Below are positions 1 to 5,655 of a stretch of 7,927 nucleotides of DNA, in pieces. Source of the DNA: Methanoregula sp. (GTDB lineage Archaea > Halobacteriota > Methanomicrobia > Methanomicrobiales > Methanospirillaceae). The notes beneath the pieces are model-generated. The model saw only the letters and a list, made by a program, of their open reading frames with translations. It ran no database searches and was not told where the DNA came from. The translations under genes were made by a program, and so were the position numbers. The stretch covers positions 1,335 through 9,261 of the forward strand of contig PMDE01000020.1 in NCBI GenBank assembly GCA_003154335.1. Direction: 5' to 3'. The stretch's first letter is position 1; the number at the start of each line of letters is the position of its first letter.

Positions 1-389
1 CGGGCAAGTTCCTGCCAGATCGCCGGGGTCATGTTTTCCGATAATATCGTGGCGAGGGGGATTGTCCGGTAATTCGCTACTTTCGCCAGTTCAGGGATTG
101 CAGTGAGGATATCAGCTGCATCAAACTGGCTGGTGACCGATCCGGTACGGTAATCGATCCTGCTAGCAATGGTACCCCCTGTCGAAACGATCGAGAGGCG
201 GGGGAGTGCATTGTCCTGCAGAACTTCTGGTTTTTTTACCCGGGGTTCTGCCGGGTGTCCGGAAAATGAACAGGATGCGGGATCCACACCGATGTTGTAA
301 CCTGAATCCAGTTTCACCACAGCCATACCATCCCGTTCCGTGATGAAAATTCCTTTCCGGGTTTTATTTCCCCGGGTGCACTGGACCAT
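1..389 (-). CDS. gatD: Glu-tRNA(Gln) amidotransferase subunit D, N-terminal part (runs off left edge)
   Basis: GatD is the asparaginase-like subunit of the archaeal GatDE enzyme. It releases ammonia from Gln or Asn, which GatE uses to convert Glu-tRNA(Gln) to Gln-tRNA(Gln) in the cytoplasm. Only about 129 codons are present. Counting from the ATG at 389, residues 1-40 form the small N-terminal barrel domain, ending in the family-typical SGYNIGVD (29-36). The type I asparaginase domain then begins with the nucleophile-threonine motif IVSTGGTIAS (67-76), followed by IDYRTGSVTSQF (78-89) and LSENM (116-120). The start is uncertain. The only nearby ATG (389-387) has a GGAG just 2 nt upstream, and the family usually has a few more residues before this point. 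The frame stays open upstream for nine more codons to an ATA that overlaps the argH stop and has a well-spaced GGGAG. The gene is directly downstream of argH and probably cotranscribed with it. The family call is firm; the start is not. Confidence 0.93.
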   Translation of the reverse strand, partial: MVQCTRGNKTRKGIFITERDGMAVVKLDSGYNIGVDPASCSFSGHPAEPRVKKPEVLQDNALPRLSIVSTGGTIASRIDYRTGSVTSQFDAADILTAIPELAKVANYRTIPLATILSENMTPAIWQELA

Positions 390-412
390 GTCTCCGGAAG
401 CAAACTGCGGCT

Positions 413-1894
413 TTATGCTACCAGCTCCCGTGCTTTTTTAATGAGCTCTTCGTTTGCATTTTTGAGTTTTACCACCCGGTGATCGATATACGCTGAATCT
501 TTCCCGATCTGTTTTTTTGTGTCTTCCAGTGCAATTTTTACCGAGGAGGGGGCAGGTCCGCCGGGAGCCCCCCGGACCGAAATGGAAAAATTCACATCAA
601 GCACATCATCGATATTCTTCTGGGTGAGCCCCTTTTTCAAAAGTGATATCCCTCCTCCCACTTCCTGTGCCGATTCTTCGAGCGTTGCAAGGGAAAGGTT
701 TCCTTTCTGGACAGCCCTGCCTACGATATTGTGGGCAGTACGGAAGGGGAGCCCGTAGTTCCTGACAAGGGTATCAGCAAGTTCGGTTGCGGTTGAAAAA
801 CCCTTACCTGCCTCCTCCTTCATGCGCTCAGGATCAAATGTTGCACTCGAGAGCATATCGGTTAAGAGTCGCAGGCTCACGGTTACATCCCGGGTGCCCC
901 GCCAGAGATGGGGAGTGAGTTCCTGCAGGTCACGGTTGTAACTCATGGGAAGCCCCTTTACGGTCATGATTGCGCCGGCAAATGCACCAAAGACGGATCC
1001 GGACTTGGCCCGCATAATTTCTGCGGTATCAGGGTTCTTTTTCTGCGGCATAATTGAGGAAGTTGAACAGAACGCATCATCAAGGCTGACAAACTTTACA
1101 AAGGATGTGCTCCAGAATATCAGGTCCTCGCACAGCCGGCTCACCGTGGCCATCAGGATGGAAAAGTCGGCAAGGATCTCCAGGGCAAAATCCCGGGCAG
1201 CCACAGCGTCCATTGAGTTTATTACCAGCCCGTCAAAACCCAGCAGGGCCGCCGTGAATTCACGGTTAACCGGGTAACCGGTGGATGCAAAGGCTGCGGA
1301 ACCAAGGGGCGACCGGTTCACCCGCACATATGCATCCCTGAGCCGGTCGAAGTCCCGTGAAAACGCCCCTTCATACGAGAGGAGATAGTGGGCAAGCGTG
1401 GTTGGCTGGGCGTGCTGCATATGGGTGAACCCGGGCATCGCAGTACCGGTATGCAGCCCAGCAATGGTGACAAGAACTTCGCGGACCCTGAGAAGTGCCG
1501 ACATCTGTCCGAGAAGCTCTTCGCGCAAACGGATCCGGATACAGGTAGCCACTTCATCGTTCCTCGAGCGACCCATGTGCATACGCCCGCCGGCGTCAAC
1601 ACCAACGGATTCGATCAGGAACGCTTCTATTCCCGCGTGAACATCCTCAAACCGGTCGTCGAATACCTCATCAGGAACACCTTCGTCAAAAAGTTTCAGT
1701 AATGCGGGAAGGAGCTTTCGGGTGATCTCCCGGTCGATGATCTTCTGGTTATCCAGCATCAGGACATGAGCGAGATCAACAAGTACGTCTGCATCAGCAA
1801 TGCACCGGTCGGCATGCATCGATGAAAGGAATGTCATAATCTCTCCTTTCCGCTCCCCGGAGAGCCTCCCCAGCCTTACCCTGTCGGTCCGCAT
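413..1894 (-). CDS. argH: Argininosuccinate lyase
   Basis: This cytoplasmic enzyme splits argininosuccinate into arginine and fumarate, the last step of arginine biosynthesis. The 493-residue length fits archaeal ArgH. The protein begins with the typical RTDRVRLGRLSGER (2-15). It carries MGRSRNDEVAT (107-117), the region with the Thr-His pair in GFTHMQHAQPTT (155-166), and the fumarase/lyase superfamily signature STSSIMPQKKNPD (277-289), whose serine-bearing flexible loop supplies the catalytic residue. The C-terminal end has the usual VRGAPGGPAPSSV (440-452). No frameshift or missing active-site segment is visible. The start is supported by AGGAG 9 nt upstream. The gene follows the HTH regulator by 47 nt and leads directly into gatD, so the three are likely one transcription unit. 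The unit links a tRNA amidation enzyme and arginine synthesis only by position; I see no functional reason for the pairing. Confidence 0.97.
   Translation of the reverse strand: MRTDRVRLGRLSGERKGEIMTFLSSMHADRCIADADVLVDLAHVLMLDNQKIIDREITRKLLPALLKLFDEGVPDEVFDDRFEDVHAGIEAFLIESVGVDAGGRMHMGRSRNDEVATCIRIRLREELLGQMSALLRVREVLVTIAGLHTGTAMPGFTHMQHAQPTTLAHYLLSYEGAFSRDFDRLRDAYVRVNRSPLGSAAFASTGYPVNREFTAALLGFDGLVINSMDAVAARDFALEILADFSILMATVSRLCEDLIFWSTSFVKFVSLDDAFCSTSSIMPQKKNPDTAEIMRAKSGSVFGAFAGAIMTVKGLPMSYNRDLQELTPHLWRGTRDVTVSLRLLTDMLSSATFDPERMKEEAGKGFSTATELADTLVRNYGLPFRTAHNIVGRAVQKGNLSLATLEESAQEVGGGISLLKKGLTQKNIDDVLDVNFSISVRGAPGGPAPSSVKIALEDTKKQIGKDSAYIDHRVVKLKNANEELIKKARELVA
425..429 (-). promoter_or_regulatory. 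Candidate ribosome binding site for an ATA start of gatD
   Basis: On the minus strand this reads GGGAG and lies inside the last argH codons. It is 8 nt upstream of the ATA at 416-414, which is a normal Shine-Dalgarno spacing. For the ATG at 389-387 it would be 35 nt away, which is too far. That spacing is the main sequence argument that translation of gatD begins at or near the argH stop codon. It could also be a chance match within coding sequence. Confidence 0.4.
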
Positions 1895-1902
1895 CCTTGT
1901 TT

Positions 1903-1907
1903 CTCCT
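1903..1907 (-). promoter_or_regulatory. Ribosome binding site of argH
   Basis: The minus strand reads AGGAG here, within TCAGGAGAAACAAGG, with about 8 nt to the ATG at 1894. It fixes the argH start. The A/T-rich 47 nt gap to the upstream regulator contains AATAAAAT stretches but no convincing TATA box at the right distance for this leader, and no T-tract on the transcribed strand. Readthrough from the regulator gene is therefore the simplest reading. Confidence 0.7.
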
Positions 1908-1941
1908 GATTTTATTCATTATTTTATTGGCTGGACATTGA

Positions 1942-2475
1942 TTAAAGCCACGCCTTACGCGCTGCAAGCTCGATCGCACGCTGGACGGATCCTCTCGGGA
2001 TAATTGTCGCTACCGGGACATGCACGAGTTGTTCTATGACGCTCGATACAATAGGTGCGCACACGATTGCAATCGCCCCTTCACGTTCAGCTCTCACCGC
2101 GGCGACAATGGCATCTTCCATGGTGTGAACAGGGTATTCCCGTACTTTCCTCCGCTGGCCGTCAACATCGGTTACCCGTTCCTGCACGCTCTCCAGTACC
2201 GAACGAGCTACGATCAGGCCGATAAAATCCTCCTCACTGGAATGGTAGAACTGGCGGAGGGCACGTATGATCGCCCTCAACGTGGAGAGGTTAGGAGACC
2301 GTTTGCCATGCATAATTTTGTACAATGAGCTCTGGGCGATTCCGCTCCTCTCGGATAATTCCCGGACAGTGATGCGCAGATCGCGCCGGAGAAGATCGTT
2401 GAGAGTCGATACAAATTCTTCATCCGAATGAAGTGCTGCGCGCATGAGGCGGTTTATTGGATCGGCCTGTACCAT
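1942..2475 (-). CDS. Archaeal HTH (XRE/Cro-like) transcriptional regulator with C-terminal effector-type domain
   Basis: This is a 177-residue DNA-binding protein. Residues 36-73 form a clear lambda-repressor-like helix-turn-helix: TVRELSERSGIAQSSLYKIM (36-55), then a wing or third-helix segment GKRSPNLSTLRAIIRAL. The N-terminal ~30 residues are helical. Residues 115-175 form an alternating alpha/beta segment containing YPVHTMEDAIVAAVRAER, AIAIVCAP and VPVATIIP, which looks like a ligand- or partner-sensing domain. It is reminiscent of archaeal predicted regulators of the COG1709 kind, but I am not sure of that. It is divergent from the ABC transporter operon and next to a palindrome-rich promoter region, so it probably controls the transporter and itself. 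There is no Shine-Dalgarno before the ATG, and a TATA-like element sits about 31 nt upstream, which fits a leaderless or nearly leaderless mRNA. The inducer is unknown. Confidence 0.85.
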   Translation of the reverse strand: MVQADPINRLMRAALHSDEEFVSTLNDLLRRDLRITVRELSERSGIAQSSLYKIMHGKRSPNLSTLRAIIRALRQFYHSSEEDFIGLIVARSVLESVQERVTDVDGQRRKVREYPVHTMEDAIVAAVRAEREGAIAIVCAPIVSSVIEQLVHVPVATIIPRGSVQRAIELAARKAWL

Positions 2476-2498
2476 ACAAAATACAATTGGGTTAAATC

Positions 2499-2513
2499 GG
2501 GAAATATTTTCCC
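2499..2513. promoter_or_regulatory. Palindrome on the regulator's TATA box (candidate autoregulatory operator)
   Basis: GGGAAA-TAT-TTTCCC is a perfect 6+3+6 inverted repeat. On the minus strand its core AAAATATTT (2510-2502) is a TATA-like element centred about 31 nt upstream of the regulator's ATG, where an archaeal TATA box belongs for a very short or absent leader. A protein bound here would block TBP, so negative autoregulation is the natural inference. The binding protein is inferred to be the adjacent HTH regulator, but nothing in the sequence proves this. Confidence 0.55.
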
Positions 2514-2529
2514 CCGTTGTCGTGGAATG

Positions 2530-2553
2530 ACTGGACTCTTTACTGGACTTTTA
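2530..2553. repeat. Two tandem 12-nt direct repeats in the divergent promoter region
   Basis: ACTGGACTCTTT (2530-2541) is followed immediately by ACTGGACTTTTA (2542-2553). They match at 10 of 12 positions, including the first eight. The repeats sit just upstream of and overlap the start of the TTTTATAT element, so they could be an activator or repressor half-site pair on roughly one DNA helical turn. They could also be a chance duplication. Confidence 0.5.
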
Positions 2554-2557
2554 TATC
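2550..2557 (+). promoter_or_regulatory. Candidate TATA box of the ABC transporter operon
   Basis: TTTTATAT is the best archaeal TATA match upstream of the lipoprotein gene on the plus strand. It predicts transcription starting near 2578-2583 and a leader of about 85 nt. The predicted start falls inside the CCCAAT/ATTGGG palindrome, the layout expected for repression. A weaker alternative is ATAGATAAAATA (2606-2617), which would give a shorter leader. Confidence 0.45.
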
Positions 2558-2567
2558 ATTAAACTAT

Positions 2568-2605
2568 CCCAATTATAGAATTTTATTGGGAAAATTGGGA
2601 CAATT
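2568..2605. promoter_or_regulatory. Cluster of palindromes and AATTGGG elements (candidate operator)
   Basis: CCCAAT at 2568-2573 is inverted as ATTGGG at 2585-2590, with 11 nt between. The whole 23 bp is an imperfect palindrome, pairing at 8 of 11 positions. It is followed by AATTG-GGA-CAATT (2593-2605), a perfect 5+3+5 palindrome. ATTGGG occurs twice here 9 nt apart (2585 and 2594). AATTGGG occurs again at 2485-2491, by the regulator's start. AATTATAGA is also directly repeated at 2571-2579 and 2602-2610. This density of symmetric elements between two divergent genes is best explained as binding sites for the adjacent HTH protein. Confidence 0.5.
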
Positions 2606-2664
2606 ATAGATAAAATACAGCCAGATCGGGTACTTTTTTATGATGACCCGCCAATAGTTTCCGC

Positions 2665-3912
2665 ATGAAAGCAATGAAAATTATGGCAACTGCGCTTATC
2701 GCAGTGATCTTTTTGCTGATTATTGCCGGCTGCACCCAGCCTGCAGGAAACACCCCCACAATGACTCCTACCCAGACCCTGTCTTCGCAGACATCGGTGG
2801 GAATCCTCTACAGCAAAGGAGTTGGGCCCATGCCCATGCTGCTTGCAACAAAACAGGTCGACGGGTATATCGCCTGGCAGCCGTTTGTGTCTATTGCAAG
2901 TGAGAGCAATATCGGCAAAGTTGTCGATTATTCAGGCCAGCTCCCTCCTGATGACAGCAACGTCAATCATCCCTGTTGCATCCTGTTTGCGAGTGACAAT
3001 CTCATCAGCCAGAATCCCGATATCGTCGCAGCGGTAAGTGCCCTTACGCAGGTATCAAGCAAATACATCATCGACCACCCGTCAGAGGCCTCGCAACTGG
3101 AAGCTTCGTTCCTTGTAGGGAGCAGCAACTTCACCTACGGCAATATCACGGTCCCGTCAGTTGATGTCCTTGACGATGCGTTTCCGACGGTAAAGTATAC
3201 CAACGATCCCACACCGGAATGGATCAACGCCACCAAAAGGTTTGTCGCAACCCAGATCCAGCTCGGGTACGTCACCAGCAACCTGAAGAACTCAACATCT
3301 GCCCAGCTCGATACCCAGTTATTTGCATTCGGACCCTACCAGGATGCAAAACAGATGTTGGCAAACGGGACTTTAAAGACACCGGCGAAAACCACCAAAC
3401 AGATCACCATCGGGTACCTGAATGGCGATATGCACTCGGCAGCCCTTCACATTGCCCTTAAAAAGTGGCAATACTTCAACGACACGTACGGTGTTGCCCT
3501 TAAGCCCCGTGACCCGACTATGGCGCGGCCCGACATGGCAGATCTCATTGTTAACGGTGTGACAGTAGCTCAGGTCAAGCTGGTTGGCGGGGATGCAGGC
3601 CCCCAGGTTATGCAGATGGCTGCAACCGATATTGTCCAGATGGGATACGTGGGTGTGCCGCCGGCTATCGCAGCAATCGACAAGGGGACCCCCGTTAAGA
3701 TCATTAACCCGGTCAACACGGAAGGATCCGGCCTTGTTGTCGATGTCAACGCACCGGTTACCGACTGGAACAGTTTCGTGAACTGGTCACAGCAGCGATC
3801 GGCAGCCGGTAAACCCTTAAAGATTGCCGCACCCGGGAAAGGATCCATCCAGGACGTCATGCTCCAGTACGCTCTTCGGGACAGTGGGATCTCGTTCAAA
3901 GAAACTTCGTGA
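2665..3912 (+). CDS. NitT/TauT-type ABC transporter substrate-binding lipoprotein with permuted halves
   Basis: This extracytoplasmic binding protein delivers a small solute to the permease encoded next. Residues 1-23 are a lipoprotein signal peptide: basic start, hydrophobic 8-20, lipobox IIAGC with Cys23. A Thr/Pro-rich linker follows (24-43). Residues 44-225 resemble the second half of SsuA/NMT1-like proteins, with VDGYIAWQPFVS (65-76), NHPCC (101-105), and TPEWINA then QLGYV near 183-203. Residues 226-245 are a linker. Residues 246-415 resemble the first half: QITIGYLNGDMHSAALHIAL (246-265), GPQVMQMAATDIVQMGYVGV (312-331), DKGTPVKI and APGKGSIQDVML (389-400). The order is thus swapped, and the total length of 415 still equals one full binding protein plus linkers. 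Seven N-X-S/T sequons suggest surface glycosylation. The start is unsupported by a Shine-Dalgarno; Met4 (2674) is an equal alternative. The substrate is unknown. Confidence 0.87.
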   Translation: MKAMKIMATALIAVIFLLIIAGCTQPAGNTPTMTPTQTLSSQTSVGILYSKGVGPMPMLLATKQVDGYIAWQPFVSIASESNIGKVVDYSGQLPPDDSNVNHPCCILFASDNLISQNPDIVAAVSALTQVSSKYIIDHPSEASQLEASFLVGSSNFTYGNITVPSVDVLDDAFPTVKYTNDPTPEWINATKRFVATQIQLGYVTSNLKNSTSAQLDTQLFAFGPYQDAKQMLANGTLKTPAKTTKQITIGYLNGDMHSAALHIALKKWQYFNDTYGVALKPRDPTMARPDMADLIVNGVTVAQVKLVGGDAGPQVMQMAATDIVQMGYVGVPPAIAAIDKGTPVKIINPVNTEGSGLVVDVNAPVTDWNSFVNWSQQRSAAGKPLKIAAPGKGSIQDVMLQYALRDSGISFKETS

Positions 3913-3930
3913 GATCTTCAATCCCGCTCA

Positions 3931-3966
3931 TCTTTTTTATTCCGCGGTTCTACAGTAGTACAGGAA
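3931..3966 (+). promoter_or_regulatory. Intergenic T6 tract and weak ribosome binding site ahead of the permease
   Basis: The 63 nt gap between lipoprotein and permease genes holds TCTTTTTTAT (T6 at 3933-3938) and AGGAA (3962-3966), the latter 9 nt before the permease ATG. The T6 tract could act as a leaky archaeal terminator that keeps lipoprotein mRNA in excess of permease mRNA. It could equally be a weak internal TATA element. The sequence does not decide between them. Confidence 0.35.
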
Positions 3967-3975
3967 TACCGTTCA

Positions 3976-4779
3976 ATGAACCGCAGCATTTTCAGGCCAG
4001 GTTCGATTCCCTGGCGTTCCGCATTAAAGTTCCTCCTTCCGGTTGCCATCATCATCGGCTGGGAAGTCCTTGCTATCATCCTGGATAACCAGTTTATCCT
4101 CCCCCGCCTTGAATCCGTCTTTGCCGTACTCATCAACCCTTTCAGCGGTGAACTCACCTTTGGTTCAGGCAGTCTTGTCGATAATGCAATTATCAGTCTC
4201 GGGAGAGTTATTGCCGGGTTTCTGGTTGCTGCCGTACTGGCGATACCGCTGGGGATCGGCATGGGGCGTTCGCCGATTATTCACGAGCTGTTCGATTCCT
4301 TCCTGCAGCTCCTTCGCCCGATCCCTCCGCTTGCCTGGGTCCCTTTAGCCCTTGCATGGTTCAAGATCGGCCTGTTGTCCATGGTATTCATCATAGGGAT
4401 GGGTGCGTTCTTCCCGATCCTTCTGAATACTCTTGACGGGGTGAAAGGGGTTAAGAAGACCTGGATTGAAGCAGCCGAGATCCTCGGGGCAAAAGAGCGC
4501 CAGATCCTGTCCCGGGTAATTCTGCCTGGCGCGGCACCCACTATATGGACCGGGTTGCGGGTTGGATTCGGGATTGCATGGATGTGTGTCGTTGCCGCCG
4601 AGATGATGCCGGGTACGAACTCCGGCCTCGGGTATCTGATAATCTCGTCGTATAACTTTGGGCAGGTGCCGGTCATTATTGCAGGTATGGTAGTTATCGG
4701 CCTGATCGGGATCGGGTTTGACTACCTTTTCAAGATCGTGGAACAGCGCTCGTTTGCATGGAGGGAGCTCGAACGATGA
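3976..4779 (+). CDS. NitT/TauT-family ABC transporter permease (SsuC/TauC-like)
   Basis: This is the membrane channel subunit of the importer, 267 residues. Hydrophobic segments at about 17-36, 73-98, 117-127, 132-152, 191-211 and 232-253 give the usual six-helix BPD_transp_1 arrangement. The cytoplasmic EAA loop that docks on the ATPase is at 165-195 (EAAEILGAKERQILSRVILP, 165-184). LLRPIPPLAWVPLALAWF (112-129) and the PGTNSGLGYLI segment (212-222) are typical of SsuC/TauC-like permeases. The protein begins with a short basic stretch before the first helix. The gene follows the lipoprotein by 63 nt, and its TGA overlaps the ATPase ATG (ATGA), which implies translational coupling. The family is certain. 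The substrate could be a sulfonate, a nitrate-like anion, a pyrimidine or something else. Confidence 0.95.
   Translation: MNRSIFRPGSIPWRSALKFLLPVAIIIGWEVLAIILDNQFILPRLESVFAVLINPFSGELTFGSGSLVDNAIISLGRVIAGFLVAAVLAIPLGIGMGRSPIIHELFDSFLQLLRPIPPLAWVPLALAWFKIGLLSMVFIIGMGAFFPILLNTLDGVKGVKKTWIEAAEILGAKERQILSRVILPGAAPTIWTGLRVGFGIAWMCVVAAEMMPGTNSGLGYLIISSYNFGQVPVIIAGMVVIGLIGIGFDYLFKIVEQRSFAWRELER
4760..4767 (+). promoter_or_regulatory. Strong ribosome binding site that sets the ATPase start
   Basis: GGAGGGAG lies 8 nt before ATG 4776. It is too close to, or overlaps, an upstream in-frame ATG at 4758, so it selects 4776 as the start and not the longer frame. The 4776 ATG also forms the ATGA overlap with the permease stop. 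Confidence 0.75.
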
Positions 4780-5534
4780 CCCTGAAGATAGACCACCTTT
4801 CGAAACGTTTTGTCAAAGGGGGGCAGGAACAGGTAAATTCGCTCTCGGATATCAGTTTCGAAGTGGAAGATTCGGAGTTCATCTGTATCCTTGGCCCGAG
4901 TGGTTGCGGGAAGACGACGCTCCTGCGCATTATTGCCGGCCTCGATTCCCCGAGTTCAGGCCAGGTCCTGATGAATGGCAGTGTCATCGATAAACCCAAT
5001 CCAAAACTGGGCATGATCTTCCAGGATTACTCCCTGTTCCCCTGGCGCACGGTAAACGGGAATATTGCATTCGGACTCGAGATGCAGGGCACAAAGAAAG
5101 ACCGGATTCAGGCCACCACAGAAAAATATCTCTCTCTTGCCGGGCTTTCCGGGTTCGGGAACAGTTACCCCAATGAATTATCCGGGGGGATGCGCCAGCG
5201 GGTTGCAGTAATCCGGGCACTTGCCGTTGAACCCGTAGTTCTCCTTATGGACGAGCCGTTCGGTGCACTTGATGCCCAGAGCCGGAACAAGCTCCAGCAC
5301 GACCTGATCGACATATGGGAAAAGACCCGGAAAACCATTCTCTTTGTTACCCACAGCGTTGACGAAGCGGTCTTCCTTGCGGACCGGATTGTTGTTCTCT
5401 CTTCCCGCCCGGGGCACATCAGTGAGATCGTACCGGTTCAGCAGCCCCGCCCCCGGGATCGTACCAGTGTCGAGTTCGCAAAAATTCGGCGGCACGTTCT
5501 TGAACTTATCAACCAGAACATTCCCGTCCAGTAA
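4776..5534 (+). CDS. NitT/TauT-family ABC transporter ATP-binding protein (SsuB/TauB-like)
   Basis: This cytoplasmic ATPase powers the importer and has 252 residues from the ATGA-overlap start. All catalytic elements are present: Walker A GPSGCGKTT (40-48), Q-loop with Gln83 in IFQDYSLFPWRTV, ABC signature LSGGMRQR (135-142), Walker B VVLLMDEP (154-161), D-loop ALDA (164-167) and H-loop His193 in VTHSVDEAVFLADR. FPWRTV after the Q-loop and the VTHSVDEA stretch are typical of the nitrate/sulfonate/taurine class. A small oddity is VAVIRALA after the signature, where most relatives have VAIARALA. The ATPase closes the three-gene operon. No strong T-tract follows, and the next gene has its own promoter. 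Confidence 0.96.
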   Translation: MTLKIDHLSKRFVKGGQEQVNSLSDISFEVEDSEFICILGPSGCGKTTLLRIIAGLDSPSSGQVLMNGSVIDKPNPKLGMIFQDYSLFPWRTVNGNIAFGLEMQGTKKDRIQATTEKYLSLAGLSGFGNSYPNELSGGMRQRVAVIRALAVEPVVLLMDEPFGALDAQSRNKLQHDLIDIWEKTRKTILFVTHSVDEAVFLADRIVVLSSRPGHISEIVPVQQPRPRDRTSVEFAKIRRHVLELINQNIPVQ

Positions 5535-5556
5535 GGTTTAATACGCCGCATCCCCA

Positions 5557-5567
5557 TTTTATAAAAG
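5557..5567 (+). promoter_or_regulatory. TATA box of the ribosomal protein gene
   Basis: TTTTATAAAAG is a near-ideal archaeal TATA element. It predicts transcription starting near 5587-5592 and a leader of about 65-70 nt, which ends with AGGAG (5642-5646) 9 nt before the ATG. Ribosomal protein leaders in archaea can carry autoregulatory structure. I see only a short TATC...GATA complementarity in this one and do not claim a binding site. Confidence 0.7.
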
Positions 5568-5655
5568 CAGTTTGTGGAGCGTACCGGCATACTTATCTGA
5601 TCATTTCCTGATAGTTATGCCCGCTTTTAACACTAGTTCACAGGAGTAAGACGCG

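Noticed and set aside
1388..1702. Plus-strand ORF of 104 codons opposite argH
   Set aside because: It lies wholly antisense to a well-conserved lyase, has no ribosome binding site or recognisable motif, and its composition is what the argH codon bias produces on the other strand.
1794..1979. Minus-strand 61-codon ORF overlapping the argH start and the end of the regulator gene
   Set aside because: It overlaps two solid genes in another frame and has no independent signal.
2640..2657. Tiny ORF (MMTRQ) just before the lipoprotein start, a possible regulatory leader peptide
   Set aside because: Five codons with no ribosome binding site are expected by chance; no runs of diagnostic codons.
3570..3899. 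Minus-strand ORF of 109 codons opposite the binding-protein gene
   Set aside because: It is a shadow of the lipoprotein coding sequence, with no promoter or ribosome binding site of its own.
2665..3912. Frameshift or assembly break as the explanation for the swapped halves
   Set aside because: The frame is continuous, with uniform codon use, a sensible linker, a proper signal peptide and a clean stop. An assembly error remains formally possible but nothing in the sequence points to it.
4758..4775. Longer ATPase start (six extra residues MEGART)
   Set aside because: The strong GGAGGGAG overlaps this region and is placed 8 nt before ATG 4776, which also forms the ATGA overlap with the permease stop.
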